DNA of 64,000 nt. Source: Treponema sp. (GTDB lineage: Bacteria > Spirochaetota > Spirochaetia > Treponematales > Treponemataceae). Numbering within the stretch: the first letter of the stretch is position 1; each line of letters starts with the position of its first letter. The stretch lies in the NCBI GenBank assembly GCA_017963165.1, contig JAGCTZ010000058.1:1-64000 (forward strand), given 5' to 3'. A program made the position numbers and the translations under genes. Of the stretch, positions 16,901-24,838 are shown in pieces. The notes beneath the pieces were generated by a model. The model was given only the letters and a program-made list of their open reading frames with translations. It did no database searches and was not told the origin of the DNA.

Positions 16901-18250
16901 TTATTTCCATAGACACCATAATACAATGGCAGAAATACCTGTTGTTAGAATTGTAAAAGGTCCTGCAATTTTAAGCCAATCCGAAAATTTCATAGGATAA
17001 CCTTCTTTCTTTACAATTCCCATACTTACAACATTTGCACTTGCTCCAAACGGAGTAAGATTTCCACCAAGACAGCTGCCTATTAAAAGTGCAAACATAA
17101 ATAATTCTTTATTAAGATTCATATTAACTGCAAGACTGCCTGCAACAGGAAGCATTGCAATTATATACGGAACATTATCTACAAAACCACTTATCAAAAC
17201 AGAAACAATCAATATAATCATAAAGCCAAGAAGCTTTGAACCACCGCAAAGCTTTGCAAGGAACAGTGCAAAATCTTCGAGCAACCCTGCTTCCTGTATA
17301 CCGCCGACAACAATAAAAATACCAAGCAAGAAGAAAATTGTTTCCCAATCCAAACCTTTAATAAGTTCTTTGATTTCTTCGCCGCTTTTTTTCTGACTGA
17401 GTCTGTACCATAAAACACTTATTAAACCAAGCGCAAATACATAGAGTCCGCTAAGATATGCAAAGTCTGTATTGATAAAAGAAACACCGGCAAGACCAAA
17501 AATCATTACAAGCAGCAGGATAAAAGGCACCCAGGAAATTACGGGAGTTTTTTCTACATCAAGTTTCTGTTTTCCAAGCTTTGCAAAAAAGAAATAGAAA
17601 TAAATACAGCCTGCAATAAGTCCAGCCTGAATTATAAAGAAAATAGAAAGTCTTCCCTGATGAATAAAGAAGTCGTTAAAATTATAACCTGCATACGCTG
17701 CAAAAATCATGCTTGGAGGATCACCTACTAAAGTTGCGGTTCCTTCCATATTTGACATTACGGCAAGACCAATCATAAAGAATGTTGGATTTTTATTAAG
17801 CTTTTTACAAAGTGCAAGAGCAATAGGCGCCATAACAAGTACAGTTGCAACATTTTCTACAAATATAGAAATAATACCTGTCATTGCAAGAATAAGAACA
17901 ATTGCAATTCCTGTATTTTTGCTTGATTGAATTATGCCGTCTGCAATGCGCGCTGGAACATTTGAATATAAAAACAGAGCCGCAATAGTCATGCTGCCCA
18001 GATAGATAAGAATAACGTTCCAGTTGATTATCTGACCGATTGAATGTGTAACGGCATAAATCCGCGAACCAACCGAGCCCTGTATAATAGTTGATGGAAG
18101 CTCAAATACATTTCCCGGAAAAATTATTCCAAGAAGAATTACAAGGACTGCTGCAGAAGTTGTAAACCACACCTTCTTATCCTGAAAAAGAATTACAAGC
18201 AGATACATTATTACAGCAATTGCAAGAATAATATATTTAACAAAATCCAT
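16901..18250 (-). CDS. ArsB/NhaD-type ion transporter (SLC13-like permease)
   Basis: A 449-aa integral membrane protein with about 11-12 helices. The ion-transporter superfamily motif MSNMEGTATLVGDPPSMIFAA near residue 165-185 and its second-half counterpart LLIGSCLGGNLTPFGASANVVSMGI near 400 are both present, matching the two inverted repeats of ArsB/NhaD/P-protein carriers. Substrate is likely Na+/H+ or an anion, not decidable here. It starts two bases after the stop of the cyclic-nucleotide-binding gene, which argues that transport is linked to cAMP signalling. The short C-terminus ends within the last helix. Confidence 0.85.
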   Translation of the reverse strand: MDFVKYIILAIAVIMYLLVILFQDKKVWFTTSAAVLVILLGIIFPGNVFELPSTIIQGSVGSRIYAVTHSIGQIINWNVILIYLGSMTIAALFLYSNVPARIADGIIQSSKNTGIAIVLILAMTGIISIFVENVATVLVMAPIALALCKKLNKNPTFFMIGLAVMSNMEGTATLVGDPPSMIFAAYAGYNFNDFFIHQGRLSIFFIIQAGLIAGCIYFYFFFAKLGKQKLDVEKTPVISWVPFILLLVMIFGLAGVSFINTDFAYLSGLYVFALGLISVLWYRLSQKKSGEEIKELIKGLDWETIFFLLGIFIVVGGIQEAGLLEDFALFLAKLCGGSKLLGFMIILIVSVLISGFVDNVPYIIAMLPVAGSLAVNMNLNKELFMFALLIGSCLGGNLTPFGASANVVSMGIVKKEGYPMKFSDWLKIAGPFTILTTGISAIVLWCLWK

Positions 18251-18252
18251 TA

Positions 18253-18768
18253 CTATAAATCACCTTCAATTTCGCTGAACAAGGCCTCGTATAAAGTTGC
18301 CTTGTCGTTGTTTGTATTTCTTACAGTTTGAGACATTCGTTTTGCAAGATGGAGAAGAACACGGTAACCAAGTAAAGGCTCCTTGTCACATATTTCAAGA
18401 AAGTGTTTTCCTGAAAGAACAATACATTTACATTCCGTAGAAGCAAGAACAGTTGCAGAACGTGTATCGCTGCTAATAAGAGAAGTTTCTCCAAAAAAGA
18501 TGTTCATATCGCTCGAAAGCTTTGCAAGCGCAATAACATCACCGGCTGGAGTATTTCTTTGAATCTGAACATTACCCTGATACAGGATAAAAAATTCATC
18601 GCCGTGCTCACCTTCTTTTATTATTGTATCACCTTTTTTATAACTTTTAATGGTCATGCTGTCGTAAACAAGCTTTAAAATTCTTTTGTCATTTTCAACG
18701 TTAACATCAAAATCAGAAAAAAGTTCAATTTTTACAAGCTTTGGTAAAACTGTTTCAAAGTCATCCAT
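18253..18768 (-). CDS. Stand-alone cyclic-nucleotide-binding domain protein
   Basis: A 171-aa protein consisting essentially of one CNB domain. The beta-barrel starts at KSYKKGDTIIKEGEHGDEFFILYQG, and the phosphate-binding cassette FFGETSLISSDTRSATV retains the Glu and Arg needed to bind a cyclic nucleotide. No HTH follows, so it is not a CRP-type transcription factor; it should act through protein contacts. The gene lies between the channel gene (12 bases upstream, good GAGGAG site) and the ion permease (2 bases downstream). With the adenylate cyclase in the same block, a cAMP receptor for the channel or permease is the natural inference. Confidence 0.88.
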   Translation of the reverse strand: MDDFETVLPKLVKIELFSDFDVNVENDKRILKLVYDSMTIKSYKKGDTIIKEGEHGDEFFILYQGNVQIQRNTPAGDVIALAKLSSDMNIFFGETSLISSDTRSATVLASTECKCIVLSGKHFLEICDKEPLLGYRVLLHLAKRMSQTVRNTNNDKATLYEALFSEIEGDL

Positions 18769-18780
18769 GCGGGCACTCCT

Positions 18781-19947
18781 CTATTTTACAAAAATTGCCT
18801 TGGAATTTTTTGGTATAAGGTAATCTGGCTGCGGGCACAAAATAGGCTCATTACTTTTAAGCAGTTTTACCTTCTTAAGTTCATCTACAATTTTCTTTAC
18901 ATCTGGATTTTTTTGAGCCTCACGAAGGGCATCTTTTCTGCGCTGATGAAAGTTTCCTGTATTAAGCAGAAGCCCGATTACAACACCATCGCCAGGACCA
19001 AGAGAACGCTTGTAATCAATGTAAGGCTTGCCTACCCAGGATGCAGGAATATCTTCGATAATAATTCCTGATTCTGCATCGTCTCCAATAAGCGTACGGA
19101 TTACATTTGAATAACCACGTCCGCTTGATGCTGTAGCAAGAAGACTGTGCTCGTAATCCTGTGTAAGAATGATTTCGTCACAGTGTGCCATTTCCAGGTG
19201 CTTCTGAAATTTTACATCAATAAGCTCGGCTGCAATGTAAAGACCTGGATTCAGGTTTTCCATTGTAAGAACAGCAAGTACAGTACGCGAATCAATTTCC
19301 AGATCGGAATACTTTTTTGAACGGTCGCAGATTACAAGAGCGCGTTCTGCATCTTCGATTTTTGCACGTTTAAGAGTTGTCTCGTCTGCAAAATCGCCGG
19401 AAACATACTGCATTCCCTTAAAACGACTTTCTGAACGAAGCTGCTCTATCTGTTCAGAAGGAGCTTCGTTCAAAAGAACAATCATATCTGGTGTAATATC
19501 AGTATTAGAATTTAAAACGCTGTCCAGAATCTTTTCAAAGCCCGGACGCCAACCGCATAATAAAAAATGTCCTTTCATACTCTTAATCTTATTAAGTCCC
19601 TTATTTTTTTTCATCTGCATATCCATGAATACAGATGCAACTTTACCGGTTACAACACTAAGAAGAATCATTCCCAAAGCAAGCAGGACAAGAGCAGCCA
19701 TACGGCCACCGAATGACTTTACACAATAGTCAAAATATCCTGCCATTACAGAAACAAGTGTAAACCATACGGAATCGAACATTGTTTCTATACCGCTTTC
19801 TGTCTGGGTTTCTGTCTTATATACAATGACTGTTGCAATTGCAAGAACAATAAATAAAGCAATCCAGCCATAAGTCATTGGATTTTTAAAGATATACTTT
19901 AAATTCTTGAGAAAGCGTTTTATTTTGTTCCCTATCTGTTTTTTCAT
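18781..19947 (-). CDS. CASTOR/POLLUX-like ion channel with RCK (TrkA-N) domain, unusual filter
   Basis: A 388-aa protein. Two membrane helices (about 27-44 and 83-107) flank a pore region, then a cytoplasmic RCK/TrkA-N domain begins at GHFLLCGWRPGFEKIL with a Rossmann motif and continues through VLLNEAPSEQIEQL and VSGDFADETTLKRAKIEDAERALVICD. The filter position holds SVMAGYFDY (residues 66-74) in place of the potassium signature TVGYGD, so ion selectivity is uncertain. Plant CASTOR/POLLUX and bacterial relatives also have non-canonical filters. It is 15 bases downstream of the adenylate cyclase and 12 bases upstream of the cAMP-binding gene. Confidence 0.82.
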   Translation of the reverse strand: MKKQIGNKIKRFLKNLKYIFKNPMTYGWIALFIVLAIATVIVYKTETQTESGIETMFDSVWFTLVSVMAGYFDYCVKSFGGRMAALVLLALGMILLSVVTGKVASVFMDMQMKKNKGLNKIKSMKGHFLLCGWRPGFEKILDSVLNSNTDITPDMIVLLNEAPSEQIEQLRSESRFKGMQYVSGDFADETTLKRAKIEDAERALVICDRSKKYSDLEIDSRTVLAVLTMENLNPGLYIAAELIDVKFQKHLEMAHCDEIILTQDYEHSLLATASSGRGYSNVIRTLIGDDAESGIIIEDIPASWVGKPYIDYKRSLGPGDGVVIGLLLNTGNFHQRRKDALREAQKNPDVKKIVDELKKVKLLKSNEPILCPQPDYLIPKNSKAIFVK

Positions 19948-19962
19948 AGAACAGTTGATTTC

Positions 19963-22665
19963 CTATTTCTGCAGCAGCTTGAATACGCCGTCTTCTACAT
20001 TGTATGCAACGCCAACATCATCCTGTTCTGTCGGATACTTTCCTTTGATAAAGAAGTTTTCCGTAATCTTGATGTAATAAGCGGCAACGTTATCATCCGG
20101 CTTAGATTCATGAAGCTTTTTGAACTGTTCAAGAGCCTTATCATATTGTTTATTTTCAAAATCAGAAAGAGCATTTTCCCATGCAGCATAGTATTCAAGC
20201 AAAGAAGGATCTGCGCCTTCTTTTTCGCAGATAAGCTCATAAAGACGAATAGGAGTATTTACATTAACAACGCGTACACGATCAAGACTGCGGACAACAA
20301 ATCTGTCTCCGAGCAAATCACGTGTAGCAGCACTTATCATAATACCACCTGTTGAATACTGCTTGTTTACACCTTCAAGACGGCTTGCAAGGTTTACATT
20401 ATTACCCATCATAGTGTAGTTCTTTTTATTCTCAGAACCCATATAACCGGCAATCATTTCACCAGAGTTCAAACCAATTCTTGTAAAGAGCTTGCGATTA
20501 TTCTGAACCATAATCTTAAAGGCTTCATAAAGCTCTTCGTCCATTTCGGCTGGTTTTTCTTCAGCGGCAATTTTTTCAATTTCCTGATTCATTACGTCTT
20601 CGGCAGCCTTCATCTTAATTGCAGCGGCACACGCACGCTGTGCATGATCATCCATCTGAACAGGCGCACCAACAAGAGCAATAATAGCATCTCCTTCGTA
20701 CTTATCTACAGTTCCACGTTCTTCCATGATGATGTCTGACATTTTTGTAAGATAGTAGTTGAGCAAAGCAACAAGCTGACCAGCAGAAAGCAGTTCACTA
20801 AAGCCCGAGAACTTCTGAATATCTGTAAACATAGCAGTCATTTCAAGACGCTGACCACCAAGCTTAAATGAAGAAGGATTAGCAACAATTTCGTTTACTA
20901 CTTCCTTTGAAAGACACTGACTGAATGCGTTTGTAATAAACTTTTTGTCGTGGTTTGCGGTAATAAATCCGGCAACAGTTGTAGCCACAAACGAAAGGAA
21001 TACAGAAGTAACTGGAACAACTGTACCTATGTAAGATCTTGTTGCAAGGAAGTAAATAAGAAGTGCACCACCTGTTAAAACAGCAGCACCAATACCAATC
21101 AAAATCTGAGGTGTAGTTCTTTTTACTCTATAAGTTACAAGGCTATATGCCAGAGACATAATAATTGCAATGAGTAAAGAAATCCAGGCTGGAGAATCAT
21201 CTACAAAGTCGCTTGAAAGAAGCTGGTTTGCAATTGTGTAATGAACACCTGGCAATGGATATTTTTCTTCGTATTGATTAATACCGTAGTCAGTTGTACT
21301 TGTTGCATTTGTTCCAACAATACACATTGCATCCTTTACCTTAGCAGAATACTTATTATGAGCTTCCATATATCGCTGGAACTGTTTTCTTGCTTCGCTA
21401 AAGAGTTCGTTAATATAATCTGATTCTTCTTCATAAATCTCGCAGAAATATGCTTCTGCGTCTCCGTTAAGGAATGCATCAGCTGCTGAATAATAAAGCT
21501 GTCTGTATTTCAGATATTCATCATAAGTAATACCTTCTTCTTCGATTTCTCCATAAGAAAGTTCACCCTTAATAAATTCTGCTGTTTCATACAAATCATA
21601 AGGATTGTCTTCTTCATCAAGATCTTCAAAGAAGCCGGAATCATTCATAATTTGAATATTTGTTAAGAAAGCATCTTCCATTGCTGTAAGGAAGTAAACA
21701 TTCCACAATGAAAGATTGTTATATTCTATAAATTTCTTCTTAGGATATTTAAGGACTACAGAGCCGTCCTGTGTACGCGGAATCTTAAGAGAACCAGCCT
21801 TTATATAATCGTTAGTGATTTCGATAATAGGATTTCCAAGCTGTTCCAGAATAGGACGGAAAACAAGCTGTCCATAATACTGACCATTATACTTTACAAC
21901 AAGATTTACACGACGGTAAATTCCATCGGAATCTGGTGCAGTATTTACAAAGCCTGCAGATTTAGCCTGTGTAATAAAATCATACAAAGCAGGAGTTACA
22001 CCGGTATATTCAGGTGTTATTGTATCTGTATCTGCAACGACATGTCTAAGGGCAATGTAATCAGAAAGGAATTCCTGTTCTTCATCGGAAGGAGTAACGC
22101 CGTCTTCAAAAGTAAGTGTAAGGAAAGTATTTCCAAAATCCTTAATAGAGCTTGCAAGAATATCATCAATAGGAGTTATTACATGCGAAATAGCAGTATT
22201 AAGCTGCTGTTCATAACGAGTTGATTGAGAATCATAATATTCATAAGCATCTTCCAAATCTACATCCCCTTCTGCAAAAGCAAAAAGAGAATCTGCGGCA
22301 GCTTCATTAAGAAGATTAAAATAATCGTCAACATAACCAGGAAGGTTTTCGTTTACATATTTTTCATCAACCGTTGCCTGAGAATGATCAAGGAAGCTCA
22401 AGTCGAATACAACCGAACGAGCACCCAGCTCTTTCAGATTATCAAGCATACGAGAATATACATCTCTCGAAAAAGGAAATGTACCAATATTTTCAACCGC
22501 AGCATCATCTACCATAACCATAACAACTTCGCGGCTTTCTTCGGTAGATTTAAATGGACGCTGGAAAAAATCTGCAACTTTATTATCAAGTGGAGATAAC
22601 AATAAAAGTGAACAAATTGCAACAGATAATATAGGAATTAAAATTGAAGTAAGTATTTTTTTCAT
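19963..22665 (-). CDS. CHASE2-domain class III adenylate cyclase
   Basis: A 900-aa membrane enzyme. The N-terminus has one membrane helix, then a long extracytoplasmic CHASE2 sensor (VFDLSFLDHSQ, VNTAPDSDGIYRRVNLVV), three helices near 490-575, and a class III cyclase domain from about 605. Metal-binding aspartates are in MFTDIQKFSGF and KYEGDAIIALVGAP, the substrate-determining Lys/Thr pair in DKYEGD and NYTMMG, and the transition-state Asn/Arg in NVNLASRLEG. All point to an active adenylate cyclase. An acidic insertion separates two catalytic blocks and the C-terminus has a TPR-like tail. It heads the channel, cAMP-binding and permease genes. There is no strong ribosome binding site. Confidence 0.93.
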   Translation of the reverse strand: MKKILTSILIPILSVAICSLLLLSPLDNKVADFFQRPFKSTEESREVVMVMVDDAAVENIGTFPFSRDVYSRMLDNLKELGARSVVFDLSFLDHSQATVDEKYVNENLPGYVDDYFNLLNEAAADSLFAFAEGDVDLEDAYEYYDSQSTRYEQQLNTAISHVITPIDDILASSIKDFGNTFLTLTFEDGVTPSDEEQEFLSDYIALRHVVADTDTITPEYTGVTPALYDFITQAKSAGFVNTAPDSDGIYRRVNLVVKYNGQYYGQLVFRPILEQLGNPIIEITNDYIKAGSLKIPRTQDGSVVLKYPKKKFIEYNNLSLWNVYFLTAMEDAFLTNIQIMNDSGFFEDLDEEDNPYDLYETAEFIKGELSYGEIEEEGITYDEYLKYRQLYYSAADAFLNGDAEAYFCEIYEEESDYINELFSEARKQFQRYMEAHNKYSAKVKDAMCIVGTNATSTTDYGINQYEEKYPLPGVHYTIANQLLSSDFVDDSPAWISLLIAIIMSLAYSLVTYRVKRTTPQILIGIGAAVLTGGALLIYFLATRSYIGTVVPVTSVFLSFVATTVAGFITANHDKKFITNAFSQCLSKEVVNEIVANPSSFKLGGQRLEMTAMFTDIQKFSGFSELLSAGQLVALLNYYLTKMSDIIMEERGTVDKYEGDAIIALVGAPVQMDDHAQRACAAAIKMKAAEDVMNQEIEKIAAEEKPAEMDEELYEAFKIMVQNNRKLFTRIGLNSGEMIAGYMGSENKKNYTMMGNNVNLASRLEGVNKQYSTGGIMISAATRDLLGDRFVVRSLDRVRVVNVNTPIRLYELICEKEGADPSLLEYYAAWENALSDFENKQYDKALEQFKKLHESKPDDNVAAYYIKITENFFIKGKYPTEQDDVGVAYNVEDGVFKLLQK

Positions 22666-22697
22666 AATAAACTCAACATAATAATTTTTTTAATTAG

Positions 22698-22735
22698 GTT
22701 ATTACGTCGCTGCGCACTTAGCAATGACGAATAAC
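22698..22735. repeat. Small imperfect palindrome
   Basis: GTTATT and AATAAC bound a 38-bp imperfect palindrome with inner pairs GTC/GAC and a GCGCA centre. It resembles the dispersed intergenic palindromes containing GTCATTGC seen in many genomes. Only one copy occurs in this window. Confidence 0.4.
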
Positions 22736-22739
22736 AAAA

Positions 22740-22764
22740 AAAAGGGGCTTTTACAGCCCCTTTT
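22740..22764 (-). terminator. Strong terminator between the FecR-like gene and the adenylate cyclase
   Basis: AAAAGGGGCT and AGCCCCTTTT form a perfect 10-bp stem with a 5-base loop and A/T tracts on both sides. It lies just downstream of the FecR-like gene, so the cyclase probably depends on readthrough or its own promoter. Confidence 0.85.
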
Positions 22765-22782
22765 CTAAGCGGTCAGAGTAAA

Positions 22783-23193
22783 CTACTCATCCCAGGTAAA
22801 GTCTTCTTTTGCTTCAGAAGCTCTAGAAGACGCAGTCTTGGTTCCTTCACGAACACCTTCGGTATCTACAGCATCAGTCTTAGCAATTGTCTTCATCTTA
22901 AGACCGCCCTTTGAAGGACCTGCAGCAACATACAAAGCTTCAACAGTTCCATTCTGTTTAGCTTTGATAGTAATTTTTTTACCTTCAAAGTTAATATCTA
23001 CACTTGAATTAAGAGCTGTCTTAATAACAGTTGATGCAGATAATTCCATACCAACTGTAACTTTTTCGAATTTGCCTGGAGCAGCTTCGTAAGTAACAGT
23101 ACCTACAACTGCTTCAACTACATAAGTGCCTGTAGCTGCGAACAACATTGTTCCTGTGAACAAAACCAATAACAATGCAAAAAGTTTTTTCAT
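22783..23193 (-). CDS. Small exported FecR-like protein
   Basis: A 136-aa protein with a signal peptide (MKKLFALLLVLFTGTMLFAATG). The mature part has the FecR fold pattern: VVEAVVGTVTYEAAPGKFEKVTVGMELSASTVIKTALNSSVDINFEGKKITI, followed by a charged tail (SEAKEDFTWDE). FecR domains are common in periplasmic proteins of Bacteroidetes and spirochaetes and often neighbour CHASE2 cyclases. There is a GAGGAGG site seven bases before ATG. A terminator directly downstream suggests it is made in excess of the cyclase. It could supply an envelope signal to the CHASE2 sensor; this is inference. Confidence 0.8.
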   Translation of the reverse strand: MKKLFALLLVLFTGTMLFAATGTYVVEAVVGTVTYEAAPGKFEKVTVGMELSASTVIKTALNSSVDINFEGKKITIKAKQNGTVEALYVAAGPSKGGLKMKTIAKTDAVDTEGVREGTKTASSRASEAKEDFTWDE

Positions 23194-23245
23194 AGAAAAA
23201 CCTCCTCTCTACAATATACTATTATTATCGATATTTTGAAAAAAA

Positions 23246-24829
23246 TCAATAATAATTTGCAGATTTAAACAAATTTATTATTTCTTCCTTTTCAGGTAAA
23301 TCTATAGCAGTTTCTGAACCTGGAACACTTATAGGAAGATAAGAATCCCACGCATAAGACAAAGGAATAAGAAGAGCTTCTTCCCCGGCTTTTTTCCATT
23401 CTCTTGCACCATAAGTCCAGGCAAGTCCAAATGTATCCTGCGACAAAGTAATTTCAACAGGAACCCAGATTTTATCATAAGCTTCTATACAGTAGCCCTT
23501 CTCAACTTTTGCTTTGCCTTCTGCAAGTGACAAACCGGAATCAAAGGCCATATAAATATGCCCCGGAACAGTAATAAATGCTGTTTCTATTCCAATTGCT
23601 TCAAGCAGCGAACAGTTAAGGATTGTAAGGTCGTCACAGTCACCACCATGATAAAGCAGTGTCTGATACGGGAACTGAAGGAAATCGACAGAAGCTGTTC
23701 CAACGTTATCGGTAAACGCACTTGACGGATCAACTACATAGTTAATTCCAAAAGCTTTAAGCGCACCAAACATAGCAGCAGCATACTGAATATTTTTAGG
23801 GACAGAAGAACTGAGCAGAGGCTTTACAATACCCTGTACCTGTTTTGCAAAACGCTGAGCTGTAGCATCCTTTCCAGATACAAAAGCGGCAGCCCTCCTA
23901 TCATCTTCCCAAGTCATTGAATTTCGGTTTAAGGCAATTACAGGAACTTCATAAGAAGAAACACGCTGTTTTCCAATAGAATAATATGTAATCGTAATTT
24001 CCATATCAGTTGTCTTTGGCTGGACAAGGTTAAGGATATTTTCGTTCAGCAAAGCATACAGGTCAACCTCAAAGGTTTCGCCCATTTCGATATAAGGAAT
24101 TGTTATTACTGTTTTAGGATTTGACATATATGAATCTATATAAACAGTAACAGAAACATCAGAGATAGAATTGTCTTCATTATTAATGAGCGTAATTTTA
24201 CCAAAATTGTTTGAATCGTAATGAGTATAGAATACCGGGAAAAGAGGCTCAAGGCTTTCCGCTTCCATTTGAATCATATTTGTAGAGAAAAGACCTTTTG
24301 AAAAGCTGTACTTAAGTCCTATTCCAAGCTGAACACTATTTAAGAACGGATCCGGGTTTGAATAAAAGCATTTAAAACCCGCAAAAGCATTTACAGCAAA
24401 AGCCGGACCAATATGCATTTCTGCCGCTAACTTTCCGGCAAAAACAATACCACTGGAAGACTGAACATTAAACGCTCCACCGCCAAGATATTTCCATACG
24501 CCAGAATAAAAATCCGGGGTTATGCTTATGCGGTCATTAAGACGGAAGTCATAGCCAATACCAAAACCACCATCAAGAAAAATTTGATTTTTAAAATCTT
24601 CAACAAAATAGTTAGTAAAAGCAAACTGTCCTGTTACAAAAAGCTTATCACGCTCTCTAAGAACAACAGGTGAAATATCAGCTCCAAGATTAAAGCTTAT
24701 ACCGCCTGCCTTGCCATAAAAACTGTCTACAGGAATTTCGTATGCTGTATTAAGATGAAAAGATACATCAAATGCAAAAAGACTTGCTGAAAAAAACAAA
24801 ATGCTCAGAACAGTTATTATCTTTTTCAT
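23246..24829 (-). CDS. Exported barrel-like protein with transglutaminase-like domain
   Basis: A 527-aa protein with a signal peptide (KKIITVLSILFFSASLFA), an N-terminal half of alternating hydrophobic/polar strands resembling a small outer-membrane barrel (LNTAYEIP, FVTGQFAFTNYF, GIGLKYSFSKG), and a C-terminal transglutaminase-like fold. The catalytic Cys is in HGGDCDDLTIL (near residue 396) and His in VPGHIYMAFD (near 422), with an Asp plausible at EAYDKIW. It begins nine bases after the stop of its larger paralogue and shares the same plan, so the two arose by duplication. A protease or cross-linking role in the envelope is possible but not shown. Confidence 0.75.
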   Translation of the reverse strand: MKKIITVLSILFFSASLFAFDVSFHLNTAYEIPVDSFYGKAGGISFNLGADISPVVLRERDKLFVTGQFAFTNYFVEDFKNQIFLDGGFGIGYDFRLNDRISITPDFYSGVWKYLGGGAFNVQSSSGIVFAGKLAAEMHIGPAFAVNAFAGFKCFYSNPDPFLNSVQLGIGLKYSFSKGLFSTNMIQMEAESLEPLFPVFYTHYDSNNFGKITLINNEDNSISDVSVTVYIDSYMSNPKTVITIPYIEMGETFEVDLYALLNENILNLVQPKTTDMEITITYYSIGKQRVSSYEVPVIALNRNSMTWEDDRRAAAFVSGKDATAQRFAKQVQGIVKPLLSSSVPKNIQYAAAMFGALKAFGINYVVDPSSAFTDNVGTASVDFLQFPYQTLLYHGGDCDDLTILNCSLLEAIGIETAFITVPGHIYMAFDSGLSLAEGKAKVEKGYCIEAYDKIWVPVEITLSQDTFGLAWTYGAREWKKAGEEALLIPLSYAWDSYLPISVPGSETAIDLPEKEEIINLFKSANYY

Positions 24830-24838
24830 CTGTTATTC

